From positions 1-40,096 of the forward strand of contig JAHHSL010000014.1 of assembly GCA_020025235.1 (NCBI GenBank): a stretch of DNA of 40,096 nucleotides. Reading direction: 5' to 3'. Under the pieces are notes generated by a model that was given only the letters and a program-made list of their open reading frames with translations, made no database searches and was not told the origin of the DNA. A program made the translations under genes and the position numbers. How positions within the stretch are numbered: the first letter of the stretch is position 1; each line of letters starts with the position of its first letter. Source of the DNA: Ruthenibacterium sp. (GTDB lineage Bacteria > Bacillota > Clostridia > Oscillospirales > Ruminococcaceae). This document shows positions 40,059 to 40,096 of this stretch, piece after piece.

Positions 40059-40096
40059 AAAAAGGCGGATCGCAATGAAAACGATCCGCCTTTTGG
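40059..40096. terminator. Second terminator hairpin at the window edge
   Basis: Perfect 13-bp stem AAAAGGCGGATCG (40060-40072) / CGATCCGCCTTTT (40082-40094). Probably ends a convergent minus-strand gene beyond the window. Confidence 0.8.

Noticed and set aside
39940..40096. Open minus-strand frame reading FIYAFREVAYLAEKQEDG
   Set aside because: It spans two terminator hairpins and has no start within the window; most likely chance, though the tail of a gene beyond the edge cannot be fully excluded.

Overview
The window looks like a chromosomal stretch of a gut-type Gram-positive anaerobe of the class Clostridia, probably Oscillospiraceae/Ruminococcaceae (inference). Support: strong AAGGAGG-type ribosome binding sites before almost every gene, lipoprotein signal peptides, no outer-membrane partners, a YesM/YesN-type two-component system, and gut-linked functions (corrinoid uptake, tryptophan-type decarboxylase, beta-glucuronidase plus sulfatase). 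I see no rRNA, tRNA, CRISPR array or prophage.

Layout. 1-809 has no intact gene. It holds a decayed patch: a 43-bp copy of the start of the neighbouring pentapeptide gene, a possible transposase tail, three 34-bp tandem repeats, hairpins resembling an IS200/IS605-type end, and duplicated terminators. 810-6757 (minus) carries a pentapeptide-repeat protein, an Ig-like lipoprotein with a Pro-Ala stalk, and an RND-type transporter with a long coiled-coil insert. 7126-9397 (plus) is an ABC ATPase/membrane protein pair, facing a NatAB-like exporter pair (9544-11729, minus) across a shared terminator. 12034-15199 (minus) is a corrinoid ABC importer (btuF-btuC-btuD) behind a well-formed cobalamin riboswitch with a terminator. 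15338-16582 (minus) is a ferredoxin / Fe-S membrane protein / ArsR operon whose regulator has the two-cysteine pattern of persulfide sensors. 16774-17858 holds an ATC-hydrolase-family gene and a 5'-truncated methyltransferase.

17932-22317 (minus) is a metal-homeostasis block: AraC regulator, a 26-residue membrane peptide, a DUF6110-like protein, a P1B-type ATPase with an altered metal motif, and an HMA-domain protein. The first and last genes have near-identical palindromes (GTTAGAT-N3-GCTAAC) at exactly the same distance from the -10 box, so one repressor, perhaps of DtxR type, probably controls both ends.

22533-31914 (plus) is a galactose/methyl-galactoside-type importer (mglB-mglA-mglC) followed by a response regulator, a sensor kinase, a membrane-anchored sugar-binding-like protein and a second MglB-like lipoprotein. 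The last four probably form an extracellular sugar-sensing relay that controls the transporter.

31990-36199 (minus) has a von Willebrand A protein, a tryptophan-type aromatic amino acid decarboxylase with a partly duplicated promoter, a 68-residue unknown protein and a MerR regulator with membrane segments and a zinc ribbon. 36616-39938 (plus) is a beta-glucuronidase/sulfatase operon, followed by terminators to the end of the window.
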